Positions 25,996 to 34,072 of a stretch of DNA of 64,000 nt are shown piece after piece. The position numbers and the translations under genes were made by a program. The stretch is from the NCBI RefSeq assembly GCF_010894435.1, contig NZ_JAAIXZ010000019.1:62001-126000 (forward strand), given 5' to 3'. Source of the DNA: Pyxidicoccus trucidator (lineage in GTDB: Bacteria > Myxococcota > Myxococcia > Myxococcales > Myxococcaceae). Within the stretch, counting starts at the first letter, position 1, and each line of letters opens with the position of its first letter. The notes beneath the pieces were generated by a model. That model worked only from the letters and a program-made list of their open reading frames with translations. It was not told the DNA's origin and ran no database searches.

Positions 25996-26655
25996 ATGTC
26001 CGCCGACTCCCCCCTCGCGGCCCCCCAGGTCCGCCTCACCCAGCGCCCCGGCTTCTGGGCCGGGCTCGCCGTCGTCACGCTCGGAATCGCGCTCGTCTCC
26101 GGCGTCACCCTGCTGCGCACCCGGAGCGAGCCGCTGCCCCAGCTCGGCGCCATGCCGGACTTCACCTTCACCCGCCATGACGGCCAGCCCTTCGGCAGCG
26201 CGCAGCTCCGGGGTCGGCCCTTCATCGCCAACTTCATCTTCACCCGCTGCCCCACCATCTGCCCCGCCTTCACGCGGAAGATGGTCGGCGTGCAGGAGCG
26301 CACCACGGCCTCCGGCCCGGGACTCCAGCTCGTCTCGTTCTCCGTGGACCCGAAGTACGACACCCCCGAGCGCCTCGCCGAGTACGGCCAGCGCCACGGC
26401 GCCGACTTCACCCGGTGGAGCTTCCTCACGGGGGACTACGAGCAGCTCAAGGACACCATCGTCCACGGCTTCAAGATCAGCATGGGCCGCGAGGCCGGCG
26501 CGCCCGAGGACGACCTGCTCTCCATCTTCCACGGCACCCACTTCGTCCTCGTGGACCGCGCCGGGCAGATTCGCGGCTACTACGACAGCGCCGACAGCGA
26601 CTCCACCGACCGCCTCCTCCGCGACACGAAGCGGCTGGAGCGCGAAGAGCGCTGA
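25996..26655 (+). CDS. SCO1/SenC copper chaperone
   Basis: This encodes 219 residues. An N-terminal anchor (WAGLAVVTLGIALVSGVTLL) is followed by a thioredoxin-fold domain. Copper ligands: FIFTRCPTICPAFT (CxxxC) and the distal His in HGTHFVLVD. SVDPKYDTPERL is the family loop. It delivers copper to CuA of CoxII, whose gene is encoded divergently next door. Confidence 0.93.
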   Translation: MSADSPLAAPQVRLTQRPGFWAGLAVVTLGIALVSGVTLLRTRSEPLPQLGAMPDFTFTRHDGQPFGSAQLRGRPFIANFIFTRCPTICPAFTRKMVGVQERTTASGPGLQLVSFSVDPKYDTPERLAEYGQRHGADFTRWSFLTGDYEQLKDTIVHGFKISMGREAGAPEDDLLSIFHGTHFVLVDRAGQIRGYYDSADSDSTDRLLRDTKRLEREER

Positions 26656-26726
26656 CCAGGGCAGAGCGCGCGGGTACCTCGCCGGGCGCCCAGCCCACTC
26701 GTGAAGCGCAGTACCCCGCAAAGCCG

Positions 26727-26764
26727 GAGGGCCGGCCCCGCACCTTCGCGGGAAGCCGGCCCTC
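26727..26764. terminator. Convergent terminator, 10-bp stem
   Basis: GAGGGCCGGC (26727-26736) pairs with GCCGGCCCTC (26755-26764), with an inner CCCGC/GCGGG stem, and TCGTTTGCTT follows. It sits between SCO and the convergent gene ending at 26800. Confidence 0.75.
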
Positions 26765-26799
26765 TCGTTTGCTTCACTGTCGCGCCGGGGCGCGGACGA

Positions 26800-27240
26800 C
26801 TACTCCACCATCGCGCCGTGGCGCTGCGCGATGATGTTCTGGAAGTTCTCGAGGCCGAACGGGTTCTCGGCGAACGCACCGACCTTGTCGGCCGCCTTCT
26901 TCACCGTCTGGGCAACCTTGGTCAGGTCCTCGATCTTCGGGGCCAGCTTGGCCAGGAAGCCGATGCCGCCCAGGGGACCCTCGCCCAGCAGGGACGTCGC
27001 GCCCTGCTTCATCAGGTTCTCCGCGATGGGGCCCAGGAACTTGCCCACGAACGGGAGCTTGCCGACCTTCTCGCCCACCATCTTGGCGATGGGGCCCATC
27101 AGCTCGCCCACCGGCTTCTTCAGGAACTCGAGCGCCTTGCCACCGATGTTCGCGATGCCGCCAGCAACCTTGCTGACCGTGTCCGCGACCTTGCCAACCA
27201 CGTCCGTGACCTTGCTGACGATCTTGCCGACGATACCCAT
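26800..27240 (-). CDS. Amphipathic helical-repeat protein of unknown function
   Basis: This encodes 146 residues. It has regular Val/Ile/Leu spacing with Lys and Gly (IVSKVTDVVGKVADTVSKVA, then KPVGELMGPIAKMVGEKVGK), which predicts amphipathic helices, with no signal peptide or cysteine. Repeated PIAxxV/PIAENL segments hint at duplication. It could be membrane-associated or phasin-like. Codon use is slightly lower in GC than its neighbours. It follows the gene at 27388 after a 147-base structured gap. Confidence 0.7.
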   Translation of the reverse strand: MGIVGKIVSKVTDVVGKVADTVSKVAGGIANIGGKALEFLKKPVGELMGPIAKMVGEKVGKLPFVGKFLGPIAENLMKQGATSLLGEGPLGGIGFLAKLAPKIEDLTKVAQTVKKAADKVGAFAENPFGLENFQNIIAQRHGAMVE

Positions 27241-27280
27241 GGCGAGTGCCCCTTGAATTTCTGGAAGTTTGAGAAGGATT

Positions 27281-27370
27281 TGTGCCGGAGTTGAAGCTCG
27301 AAAGGATTCTCGGGACTGCGGCCGAAATGTTTCCTCGTTACTTTTCCGGCCGAATTATTTCTCCGGCACA
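27281..27370. promoter_or_regulatory. Nested inverted repeats in a low-GC 5' region
   Basis: TGTGCCGGAG (27281-27290) pairs perfectly with CTCCGGCACA (27361-27370). Inside it, CGGCC-GAAA (near 27319-27327) faces TTTTCCGGCCG (near 27343-27353) with a one-base bulge. The block is unusually AT-rich. It lies in the leader of the gene at 26800, so it could be a transcribed regulatory RNA structure, a promoter/operator, or a terminator of the upstream gene. Confidence 0.5.
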
Positions 27371-27387
27371 CCCCTCAGACGCCGCAC

Positions 27388-27849
27388 TTACGCGCGGTTA
27401 CCGCCACTCCCGCCCCGCTTGAGCTGATCCTGCAGGGCCTTCTGGGCGGCGGGGTCCTGCGGACCCGTGGGGGCCTGATCCTGCGGCGCCGTCAGCGAGG
27501 GCTTTCCAGCGGCCCCCTTGTCCTGGACGAACTTGGACGCCTCGAAGTCCGGCGGAGAGCCGGGCAGCTCGCCCTTCATGCCCTTGATGAGGATGTTGGC
27601 GGCGTCCTCGGCGGACAGGGGCGTGAAGCCGTTCTTCTTCAGCTCCTCGTCGGAGACGACGGCCAGCTCGGGCTCCTTGTCCTTGTCCTGGGCGTACTTG
27701 AGGACCAGCTCGACGTAGTCCTCGAGCTTCATGCTCACGGCCTCGGCGATCTTCTTCGTCTCCGGGTCCTTGAGCAGCTCGGCACGAACCACCTCGACGG
27801 GCCGCTTGAGACCCCGCTTCGGCTTGTTGGCGTTGTTCTCCTGCGTCAT
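27388..27849 (-). CDS. Hydrophilic protein of unknown function
   Basis: This encodes 153 residues. The first half is helical and charged (RPVEVVRAELLKDPETKKIAE, then YAQDKDKEPELAVVSDEEL), and the tail is Gln/Pro/Gly-rich. There are no cysteines and no membrane segment. It probably forms a transcription unit with the helical-repeat gene downstream. Family not recognised. Confidence 0.7.
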   Translation of the reverse strand: MTQENNANKPKRGLKRPVEVVRAELLKDPETKKIAEAVSMKLEDYVELVLKYAQDKDKEPELAVVSDEELKKNGFTPLSAEDAANILIKGMKGELPGSPPDFEASKFVQDKGAAGKPSLTAPQDQAPTGPQDPAAQKALQDQLKRGGSGGNRA

Positions 27850-27910
27850 GTCTTGCTCCGGGATGGGGTGGGGAAAGGCTGTGGGACAACCTTAGCCCAG
27901 TTTTCCCGGT

Positions 27911-28444
27911 TCACACATTCCCGCCCGGCGTCGGCTCCGGCGCCGAGGCGAGCGCGCGCTGATACGTCGCCAGGTCCGGGGGCGAGAAGAGCACCACCGT
28001 CACTTTCTCAAGCTGTGGCAGTCGCGCCAGGGCCGCGTGGATTTCCCGGAGGGCGATGGGCGCGGCCCGGTCGATGGGGAAGCCGTACACGCCGGTGGAG
28101 ATGGAGGGGAAGGCCACCGAGCGCAGCCCGTGCTGCTCCACCAGGGCGAAGACGCTCTTGTAGCAGCGCGCCAGCACCGCCTCCTCCGACTGCTTTCCGC
28201 CCTGCCACACCGGCCCCACCGTGTGGATGACGTGGCGCGCGGGCAGCCGGTAGCCCTTCGTCAGCCTCGCCTGGCCCGCGGGACACCGGCCCAGGGTGCG
28301 GCACTCGGCGAGCAGCTCCGGGCCGGCCGCGCGGTGGATGGCGCCGTCCACGCCGCCGCCTCCCAGCAGCGAGCTGTTGGCGGCGTTGACGATGGCGTCC
28401 GCATCGACCTTGGTGATGTCTCCCTGGATGAGCTCGAGCTTCAC
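27911..28444 (-). CDS. Macro domain protein (ADP-ribose / O-acetyl-ADP-ribose hydrolase type)
   Basis: This encodes 177 residues from a GTG with GGAGGG upstream; sequence before it is not coding-like. Macro motifs are clear: LIQGDITKVDADAIVNAANS, the GGGGVDGAIHRAAGPEL loop, HVIHTVGPVW, and the phosphate loop SISTGVYGFP. This matches the YmdB-type deacetylase branch, which removes ADP-ribosyl or O-acetyl-ADP-ribose groups in the cytoplasm. Confidence 0.93.
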   Translation of the reverse strand: MKLELIQGDITKVDADAIVNAANSSLLGGGGVDGAIHRAAGPELLAECRTLGRCPAGQARLTKGYRLPARHVIHTVGPVWQGGKQSEEAVLARCYKSVFALVEQHGLRSVAFPSISTGVYGFPIDRAAPIALREIHAALARLPQLEKVTVVLFSPPDLATYQRALASAPEPTPGGNV

Positions 28445-28643
28445 GTTCCCTCCTCGCGTGGATGGCGGCGCACCTCGGACGGCACGCCAGCACACCGGCT
28501 GACGGGAGGGGAGGCACTGACAGGGAACGCGCCCCCGAGCTTCAGGCCCATGACAGAGCGCGCCGCGCATCGAGCAGACGCGGTGCCACCGCGCGCCCAC
28601 CCATCAGGTCGGCGCGGGTGACTCGGGCCAGCGGACTCCCGCT

Positions 28644-29228
28644 TCAGCGGGCCGCGTTCCTCGGCGCGGCCTTGCGGCTGGCGGCGACGACGGTCTTCCG
28701 CTTGGGAAGGATGCGCGTCACCGTCCCGGGGCGCCGTGCGTCGGCCGCGGCGCGAGCCTTCTCCTCGGCTGCCTTCGCCGCTGCCGCCTTCACCGCGAGC
28801 TGCTCGGCCTGCCGCGCCCAGCGCTGCTTCAGCAAGTCCCGCAGGCCGTCCTTCTGCAGGTCCACCTGTGCCTGGTGCAGGCGGTAGTGCAGGTCCTCGC
28901 GCAGCGTGCCGCGCGAGAGCGCCGCATCCGCGCCGCCGGACAGGCCCACCACCACCTTGGGCCGCTCCTCCTGCATCTGCAGGCAGCGCAGGATGACGAA
29001 CTGGGCGTCGCGCCCCAGCTTCGCCACGTCGGGGAGGAACACCACCCCGTTGGGTTGCTTCAGCGCACCGGGCAGGTCCGCCGCCTGCCGTACCTCGACG
29101 AGCTCCACGTCGAAGTTGCGCGCGGCCTCCTGCGCCCAGGAGCGGCGCTCATCCTCCGTGCCGCCATGGATGAGCAGCGACGAGCGATTCGAGACGAGCT
29201 CTTCTTCACGATAACCGCGCGGTGTCAC
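28644..29228 (-). CDS. Degenerate sigma-54-activator-type AAA protein with basic tail
   Basis: This encodes 194 residues from a GTG with AGGGGG 7 bases before it; an upstream TTG is less likely. Residues 30-125 follow the sigma-54 interaction domain: GGTEDERRSWAQEAARNF in the P-loop region, GVVFLPDVAKLGRDAQFVILRCLQ in place of GTLFLDE..., and RGTLREDLHYRLHQAQVDL as in FREDLYYRL. The Walker A lysine motif and the GAFTGA loop are missing, so it cannot be a normal activator. The tail is Ala/Lys/Arg-rich and could bind nucleic acid. Perhaps a decoy or scaffold. Confidence 0.7.
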   Translation of the reverse strand: MTPRGYREEELVSNRSSLLIHGGTEDERRSWAQEAARNFDVELVEVRQAADLPGALKQPNGVVFLPDVAKLGRDAQFVILRCLQMQEERPKVVVGLSGGADAALSRGTLREDLHYRLHQAQVDLQKDGLRDLLKQRWARQAEQLAVKAAAAKAAEEKARAAADARRPGTVTRILPKRKTVVAASRKAAPRNAAR

Positions 29229-29334
29229 CGGATGACCCCCTGCTGTCTGGAAAATCGTGCTTGCAGGGGAATCTAACGCCCTACCGGGTCCTCCGTTCAA
29301 CGGCTGACGTGTCCTTTCGGGTCGTCCACTCAGA

Positions 29335-29362
29335 GCCCACCTGAAAGCCCTTTCACGTGGGC
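29335..29362. repeat. 28-bp near-perfect palindrome
   Basis: GCCCAC-C-TGAAAG-CC-CTTTCA-C-GTGGGC runs from 29335 to 29362, with only three unpaired positions on the axis and flanks. It lies between the end of the triple-USP gene and the start of the AAA-like gene. It may be the terminator of the first or an operator of the second. Confidence 0.65.
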
Positions 29363-29399
29363 CTGGGTATGCACCCCGGTGATTACTGGTATTTACCGC

Positions 29400-30761
29400 T
29401 CACGCGGTAGGCACCACCATGACGGGCCTGCGGCAGCGCGCCACCAGCTCGCGGGCCACCGCGCCCTTGAGGGCATCCGGCTCGCGCGACGGCTCGGGTG
29501 AGGTGCCCACGCAGACCAGGTCCACGCCCTCGCGCTCCGTGGCCTGGCAGATGGCCAGCGTCACGTCGTCCCCGGTGACGCCCTCCACGCTCCAGTTCAC
29601 CGCCTGCGCGCCCACGTCGCGCGGCACCAATTCCCACAGCCGCTGGATGACCCGGTCCTTCTCGCGCGGCGGCTCGGGCAGCACGCCGTAGTGGTCCATG
29701 AAGGTGGTGTCCCCCGCGCGACGGCGGTGGACGTGCAGCAGGTGGACGCGGCCTCCGGGTCCCACCAGCGAGCGCGCCTGGGAGATGGCTCGCGCGCTGG
29801 CCTCCGAGAAGTCCACCGGCACCAGCACGCTGCGAGGGGCCACGGCCGGACGTGGCTCGCGCACCGAGGGCGGCACGCACACCACGGACTGCTCCGCGTG
29901 CCGCAGCACGCCCGCGGACACCGAGCCGTGCCACAGCCGGCCCAGCCCGCCCCGCGCGTGCGTGCCCACCACCACCAGGTCCACCCCGCGCCCGTGCGCC
30001 ACGTGCAGCAGGTGGTCCGCCGGCCGTCCATAGCCCGGCTCCAGCACCACCTCCACGCGGCCCTCGCCGTGCAGGGAGCCCATCCGCTCGCTGACCTCGC
30101 GTTGCAGCACCCGCTCCACCGCCGGGTCCAGCACCTCCATGCCCCGCATGGCCGGCGCCAGCACCTCCACGTGCACGGGGGTGTGAATGCCCAGCCGCTC
30201 GCGCTCCTCCAGCGGCGAGCACACGTAGGTGGCCAGCACGTCGCACGGGCCCACCCGGCGCAGCTCGCGGAGGAACGTCACCGCGGAGTCGGAGGTGGCC
30301 GAGCACGGGTCCACCCCCACCAGCACCAGCAGCCGCCTCCGCCCGCGCACCCAGTCCACCAGGGCCGTTTCGCGCCGCACCGCCAGCACCGGAGCGCAGG
30401 CGTGCCGGGACAGCCGCTCGGGCAGGGAGGCGCGCCGCCACGCCGGGGCACGCCAGCCTTCGGACGCCACCACCACCCAGCGCGCGTGCCGGCACTCGTC
30501 GTCGCTGAGCACCTCGTCCGCGGCCGTCGTCGAGCGCAGCTGGAAGCGCACCAGGCCGGCGATGGGCTGAAGCCGGGCGCACTCCGCCTCCAGTCGCTGG
30601 CTGGCGCCAGCCGTCGGGGCGGACGCCTCGTCGGTGGGTTGCTCACCGTCCAGGACGCCGAGGAGGAGCAGGGGCTCCCCCAGCCTCGCCGCCAGCGCCG
30701 CCGCTACGTTGGAGGCCTCGACGGACTCAGGGGAGAGGTTCGTTGCACAGACGATGGCCAT
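29400..30761 (-). CDS. Triple universal stress protein
   Basis: This encodes 453 residues from an ATG with AAGGAGGG. Three consecutive USP folds are visible: about 1-145 (most diverged), 146-305 with VVVGTHARGGLGRLWHGSVS (G-2x-G-9x-G-S ATP loop), and 306-453 opening PRSVLVPVDFSEASARAI and closing with GTSPEPSREPDALKGAVA. Most USPs carry one or two domains. The middle domain keeps the ATP-binding signature; the third keeps only part of it. Likely a cytoplasmic stress or energy sensor. It is transcribed alone. Confidence 0.88.
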   Translation of the reverse strand: MAIVCATNLSPESVEASNVAAALAARLGEPLLLLGVLDGEQPTDEASAPTAGASQRLEAECARLQPIAGLVRFQLRSTTAADEVLSDDECRHARWVVVASEGWRAPAWRRASLPERLSRHACAPVLAVRRETALVDWVRGRRRLLVLVGVDPCSATSDSAVTFLRELRRVGPCDVLATYVCSPLEERERLGIHTPVHVEVLAPAMRGMEVLDPAVERVLQREVSERMGSLHGEGRVEVVLEPGYGRPADHLLHVAHGRGVDLVVVGTHARGGLGRLWHGSVSAGVLRHAEQSVVCVPPSVREPRPAVAPRSVLVPVDFSEASARAISQARSLVGPGGRVHLLHVHRRRAGDTTFMDHYGVLPEPPREKDRVIQRLWELVPRDVGAQAVNWSVEGVTGDDVTLAICQATEREGVDLVCVGTSPEPSREPDALKGAVARELVARCRRPVMVVPTA

Positions 30762-30935
30762 GGCCGCCCTCCTTCTTCGGGTGCAGGAGCCACCCCATGA
30801 GGGAACAGATGTCCATGGTGCCGCCAGTCGGCGGACCCCTCCTCCACGCTGGCTTGCTCCAGGGCCCGGCTCACGTTGCCGGAAGGCGTCTTCCAGCGCT
30901 CGCCTGCTCCCCTGCCCAGGGAGTCCCGGCGGGCC

Positions 30936-31349
30936 TCACTTCAGCCGCGGCTGCCCGTGCCCGTCGGTGTTGGTGTGGTCCTGGTCCTCGCCGTTGCCGC
31001 CCCGGTTGTCGCCCTTGCCGAGCGTGACGAGGAACACCTGGGTGCCGTTGCTGGTGTAGCGGTACGGCCGGCCCCACGGGTCCATCGGCAGGGAGGACAG
31101 GTACTTCGGCACCAGCAACTCCTGGAGGTCGGCCTCCTCGGGCAGCGTGTTCCCGTCCGCGTGGTAGCGCGACAGCGCGTCCTCCAGCACCGCGAAGTCC
31201 TGGTGGATGCGCTCGGAGTGCACCGCCTTCGAGCGGCTGAGCGCGCTGCCCAGCACCACGCCCAGCAGCGCGAGCGCGAACACCAGGCCCACCCACAGGA
31301 TGGGGGAGCGGCGGGACGGCGGCGGCAGGGCATCTGCGGTGGTGCTCAT
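30936..31349 (-). CDS. GspG-like pseudopilin-type protein without a prepilin motif
   Basis: This encodes 137 residues. A single N-terminal helix (LWVGLVFALALLGVVLGSAL) is followed by a GspG-like globular domain with LPMDPWGRPYRYTSNG and the calcium-loop style GDNRGGNGEDQDH. The type III prepilin cleavage motif (GFTLIE) is absent, so it would stay anchored by an uncleaved helix. No other T2SS gene is nearby. It starts 8 bases after the stop of the cyclase gene, which makes them one operon. Confidence 0.75.
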   Translation of the reverse strand: MSTTADALPPPSRRSPILWVGLVFALALLGVVLGSALSRSKAVHSERIHQDFAVLEDALSRYHADGNTLPEEADLQELLVPKYLSSLPMDPWGRPYRYTSNGTQVFLVTLGKGDNRGGNGEDQDHTNTDGHGQPRLK

Positions 31350-31357
31350 GGACGCCC

Positions 31358-32818
31358 TTATAGCGCGCGGTACAGCGGCACGGGCTGCTGCTTGCCCTTG
31401 AGGCGCACCGGCGGCAGGTCCTCGAAGGCCGTGTCATTGGCGTTGACCAGCTCGCGGGTGCGCTCGCCGACGAGGATTTCCCCCGGGCCGGCCAGCGCGC
31501 ACAGCCGCGCGGCGACATTCACCGCGTCGCCGATGCAGGTGTACTCGGCGCGCACGGTGCTGCCGATGTTGCCGGCGACGACGACGCCCGAGTTGATGCC
31601 GATGCCCAGCTCCAGCACCAGCGGGTGGCCCTCGCGCCCGTTGGCGGCCCACTCCGACTCGGCTTCGATGCGCAGGTCCGCCATGGCATCCATCATCATC
31701 TTCGCGCACTGGAGCGCCCGCAGCGCATCGTCCGTCCGGGCCACCGGCGCGCCGAAGACGGCCATGAGCCCGTCGCCGAGGAACTTGTCCAGCGTGCCGC
31801 CGCAGGTGAACACCGCGTCCGACATCCGCCCGAGCACCTGGTTGAGGACGCCGACCACCTGCTCGGGAGGCAGGCTCTCCGCCAGCCCGGTGAAGTTGCG
31901 GATGTCCGCGAACAGCACCGTCACCTCGCGCTTCTCACCGGTGAGCACCACCGCGTCCGCGCTCTTGAGGATTTCGTCCACCACCGCGTCGGACGTGTAG
32001 CGCGCGAACAGCTTGCGCATGCGCTCCGTCTCGCCGGTGCGCCGCACCACGCTCTCGATTCGCGCGGCCAGCTCGTCCATGGAAGCGGACTTGTTGACGT
32101 AGTCGTCCGCGCCCGCGCGCAGGCCGCGCACGCGCTCGGCCTCGCGGTCATTCGCGGTGAGGATGATGACGGGCACGCCGCGGCTGGGGCCCTCCTTCAG
32201 CCGCCGGCACAGCTCCACGCCGTCCAGGCCGGGCATCTCCAAGTCACTGAGGACGATGGCGGGCTGCAGGCGGCTCATGCCCTCCAGCGCCTCGAACGGG
32301 TCCTGGTAGCAGAGGACCTCGTAGTTCAGCGCCACCAGCCCCTCCTGCACGAAGGCGCAGGCCAGCGGGCTGTCGTCCACCACCACCACGCGGCGGCGGC
32401 CGTCGATGAAGGGGCGCGGGGCCTCCTGGCGTCCGGCGATGCGGTTCTGCAGGCCGAGCGCCTCGTAGATTTGCTTGTAGGAGCAGTGGCCCAGCTCCAC
32501 GAGGATTTCGCCCAGCTTGCGGCCGTCCCGGCGCTGGCGCGCGAGGGCCTCCTCGAGCTGCGCCAGCGTCACGTACTTGAGCCCCACGAGGAGCTCGCCC
32601 AGCGCCGGCTGGAGGGGGCTCTTGTCCTGGTGCAGCCCGAGCGCCTCGCCCAGCGCGTCCTGAATCTGCTCCCGCGTGACGTAGCCGAGCGAGATGAGGG
32701 CCTCGCCCACGCGCTGGCCGGTGAGGGCCTGGAGGGCGAGTGCCTCCTGCACCTGGCTGGGCGTGACGATGCCCAGCTTGAGCAGCAGGTCACCGAAGAG
32801 GGGGCTCGAAGCACTCAT
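31358..32818 (-). CDS. MshEN - receiver - adenylate cyclase fusion
   Basis: This encodes 486 residues from the ATG at 32818. Residues 1-125 hold repeated GxxLxxxGxVTxxQxxEAL helical motifs as in MshEN/GspE N-terminal domains, some of which bind c-di-GMP. Residues about 145-262 are a receiver with VVVDDS, phospho-Asp in VLSDLEMPG and a late Lys in VNKS. Residues about 290-486 are a class III cyclase: VTVLFADIRNFT and DKFLGDGLMAVFG supply the metal Asp and base-reading Lys, and CIGDAVNVAARL the second base-reading Asp, all consistent with ATP use. It probably converts a phosphorelay or nucleotide input into cAMP. Confidence 0.92.
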   Translation of the reverse strand: MSASSPLFGDLLLKLGIVTPSQVQEALALQALTGQRVGEALISLGYVTREQIQDALGEALGLHQDKSPLQPALGELLVGLKYVTLAQLEEALARQRRDGRKLGEILVELGHCSYKQIYEALGLQNRIAGRQEAPRPFIDGRRRVVVVDDSPLACAFVQEGLVALNYEVLCYQDPFEALEGMSRLQPAIVLSDLEMPGLDGVELCRRLKEGPSRGVPVIILTANDREAERVRGLRAGADDYVNKSASMDELAARIESVVRRTGETERMRKLFARYTSDAVVDEILKSADAVVLTGEKREVTVLFADIRNFTGLAESLPPEQVVGVLNQVLGRMSDAVFTCGGTLDKFLGDGLMAVFGAPVARTDDALRALQCAKMMMDAMADLRIEAESEWAANGREGHPLVLELGIGINSGVVVAGNIGSTVRAEYTCIGDAVNVAARLCALAGPGEILVGERTRELVNANDTAFEDLPPVRLKGKQQPVPLYRAL

Positions 32819-32937
32819 GGACGCGGAGCGTACTCCACGGCCCCCCGCTCGGGGAGCACCCCGACGCGTCCGTGGCGACTCCTTCACGGATGGCGAAGGT
32901 CAAGGCCCCAGGTGACGCGGCGGGACATGGGCGGCCG

Positions 32938-33960
32938 TCACCGGCCGGGCTTGCGCGGGGTGGGACCCGAGGGGGGAGGGAGGAGCAGGTCCACGCGGCG
33001 GTTGGCCTCACGCCCCTGGGAGGTCTCATTGGAGGTGACGGGGCGGTCCGGCCCATGGCCGCGGGCGTCCAGCCGGTTGGGGGGGACTCCCTGCCCGACG
33101 AGGTAATCGCGCACCGCCTCCGCCCGGGCCTGGGACAGGGCACGGTTGGTGGCGGCGTCGCCACGGTTGTCGGTGTGGCTCTCCACGAGGAGGGGGGACA
33201 GCTTCGGGTGCGCGAGGAGGACGCGGGCCACGTTGTCCAGCAGGGGGAAGGAGCGCGCCTGGAGGGTGGCGGTGCCGGATTCGAAGGCGATGCGCTCCCG
33301 CAACTCCAGCCGGTCCTGGCGGATGATGACGAGCTGCCGCTGACGGGGGGAGCAGCCCTGGTTGTCGGGCGCGCCGGGCTCGCGCGGGCAGTTGTCGCGG
33401 TGGTCCATCACCGAGTCCCCATCCGCATCGCGCTCGGGGCAGCCGCGCAGGGTGGGGAAGCCCTCCTCCTCGGGGCAGGCGTCGCTGGCGTCGGGGACGC
33501 CGTCGTGGTCCGCGTCCTGCTCGGGGCAGCCCTCGCGGGAGGCGGGGCCGGCCTCTTCCGGGCACTTGTCCGCCTCACCCTCCAGGCCGTCCCGGTCCAG
33601 GTCCTCGACGGGACAGCCCTGGCGCTCCAGCACGCCGACGACGCGGGGGCACGCGTCCCGGGAGTCCTCCACGCCGTCCTCGTCCACGTCGCGCACGGGG
33701 CAGCCGTCGCGGGAGGCGGGGCCGGCGCTGCGCGCGCACTTGTCGACGGAGTCGTCCACGCCGTCACCGTCCGTGTCCTTCGGAGGGCAGCCGCGAGTCT
33801 CGGAGGGCCCGCGAGTGCCCGGGCAGGCATCGTCGGCGTTGAGCACTCCGTCTTTGTCATCGTCCTCGGTGGGCCGGTCCTCGGGGGCATGGCGGCAGCC
33901 AGAGGAGAGTGCGCCCAGCACGGCGGCGAGCAGGGCCAGGCGGCGAAGTGCGTGCGTCAT
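32938..33960 (-). CDS. OmpA-family lipoprotein with thrombospondin type 3 repeats
   Basis: This encodes 340 residues from the ATG at 33960; the frame upstream is not needed. Signal and lipobox LSSGC. Residues 25-215 carry six Ca-binding TSP3-type repeats (DxDxDGVxDxxDxCP...GCP). Residues about 220-335 are an OmpA C-terminal domain with VESHTDNRGDAATNRALSQARAEAVRDYL, which binds peptidoglycan. It probably links the outer membrane to the wall with a calcium-stiffened stalk. Confidence 0.92.
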   Translation of the reverse strand: MTHALRRLALLAAVLGALSSGCRHAPEDRPTEDDDKDGVLNADDACPGTRGPSETRGCPPKDTDGDGVDDSVDKCARSAGPASRDGCPVRDVDEDGVEDSRDACPRVVGVLERQGCPVEDLDRDGLEGEADKCPEEAGPASREGCPEQDADHDGVPDASDACPEEEGFPTLRGCPERDADGDSVMDHRDNCPREPGAPDNQGCSPRQRQLVIIRQDRLELRERIAFESGTATLQARSFPLLDNVARVLLAHPKLSPLLVESHTDNRGDAATNRALSQARAEAVRDYLVGQGVPPNRLDARGHGPDRPVTSNETSQGREANRRVDLLLPPPSGPTPRKPGR

Positions 33961-34072
33961 TGCGGGGGCAACAGAGCGCAGCGGGCGCGGCCTGTCCAGG
34001 AGGCGCACGGTGGGCTCGCGAGGCAACGGGGCGTGAACACGACGGCACGGTGCCGACACGAGGCCGCGTGGG

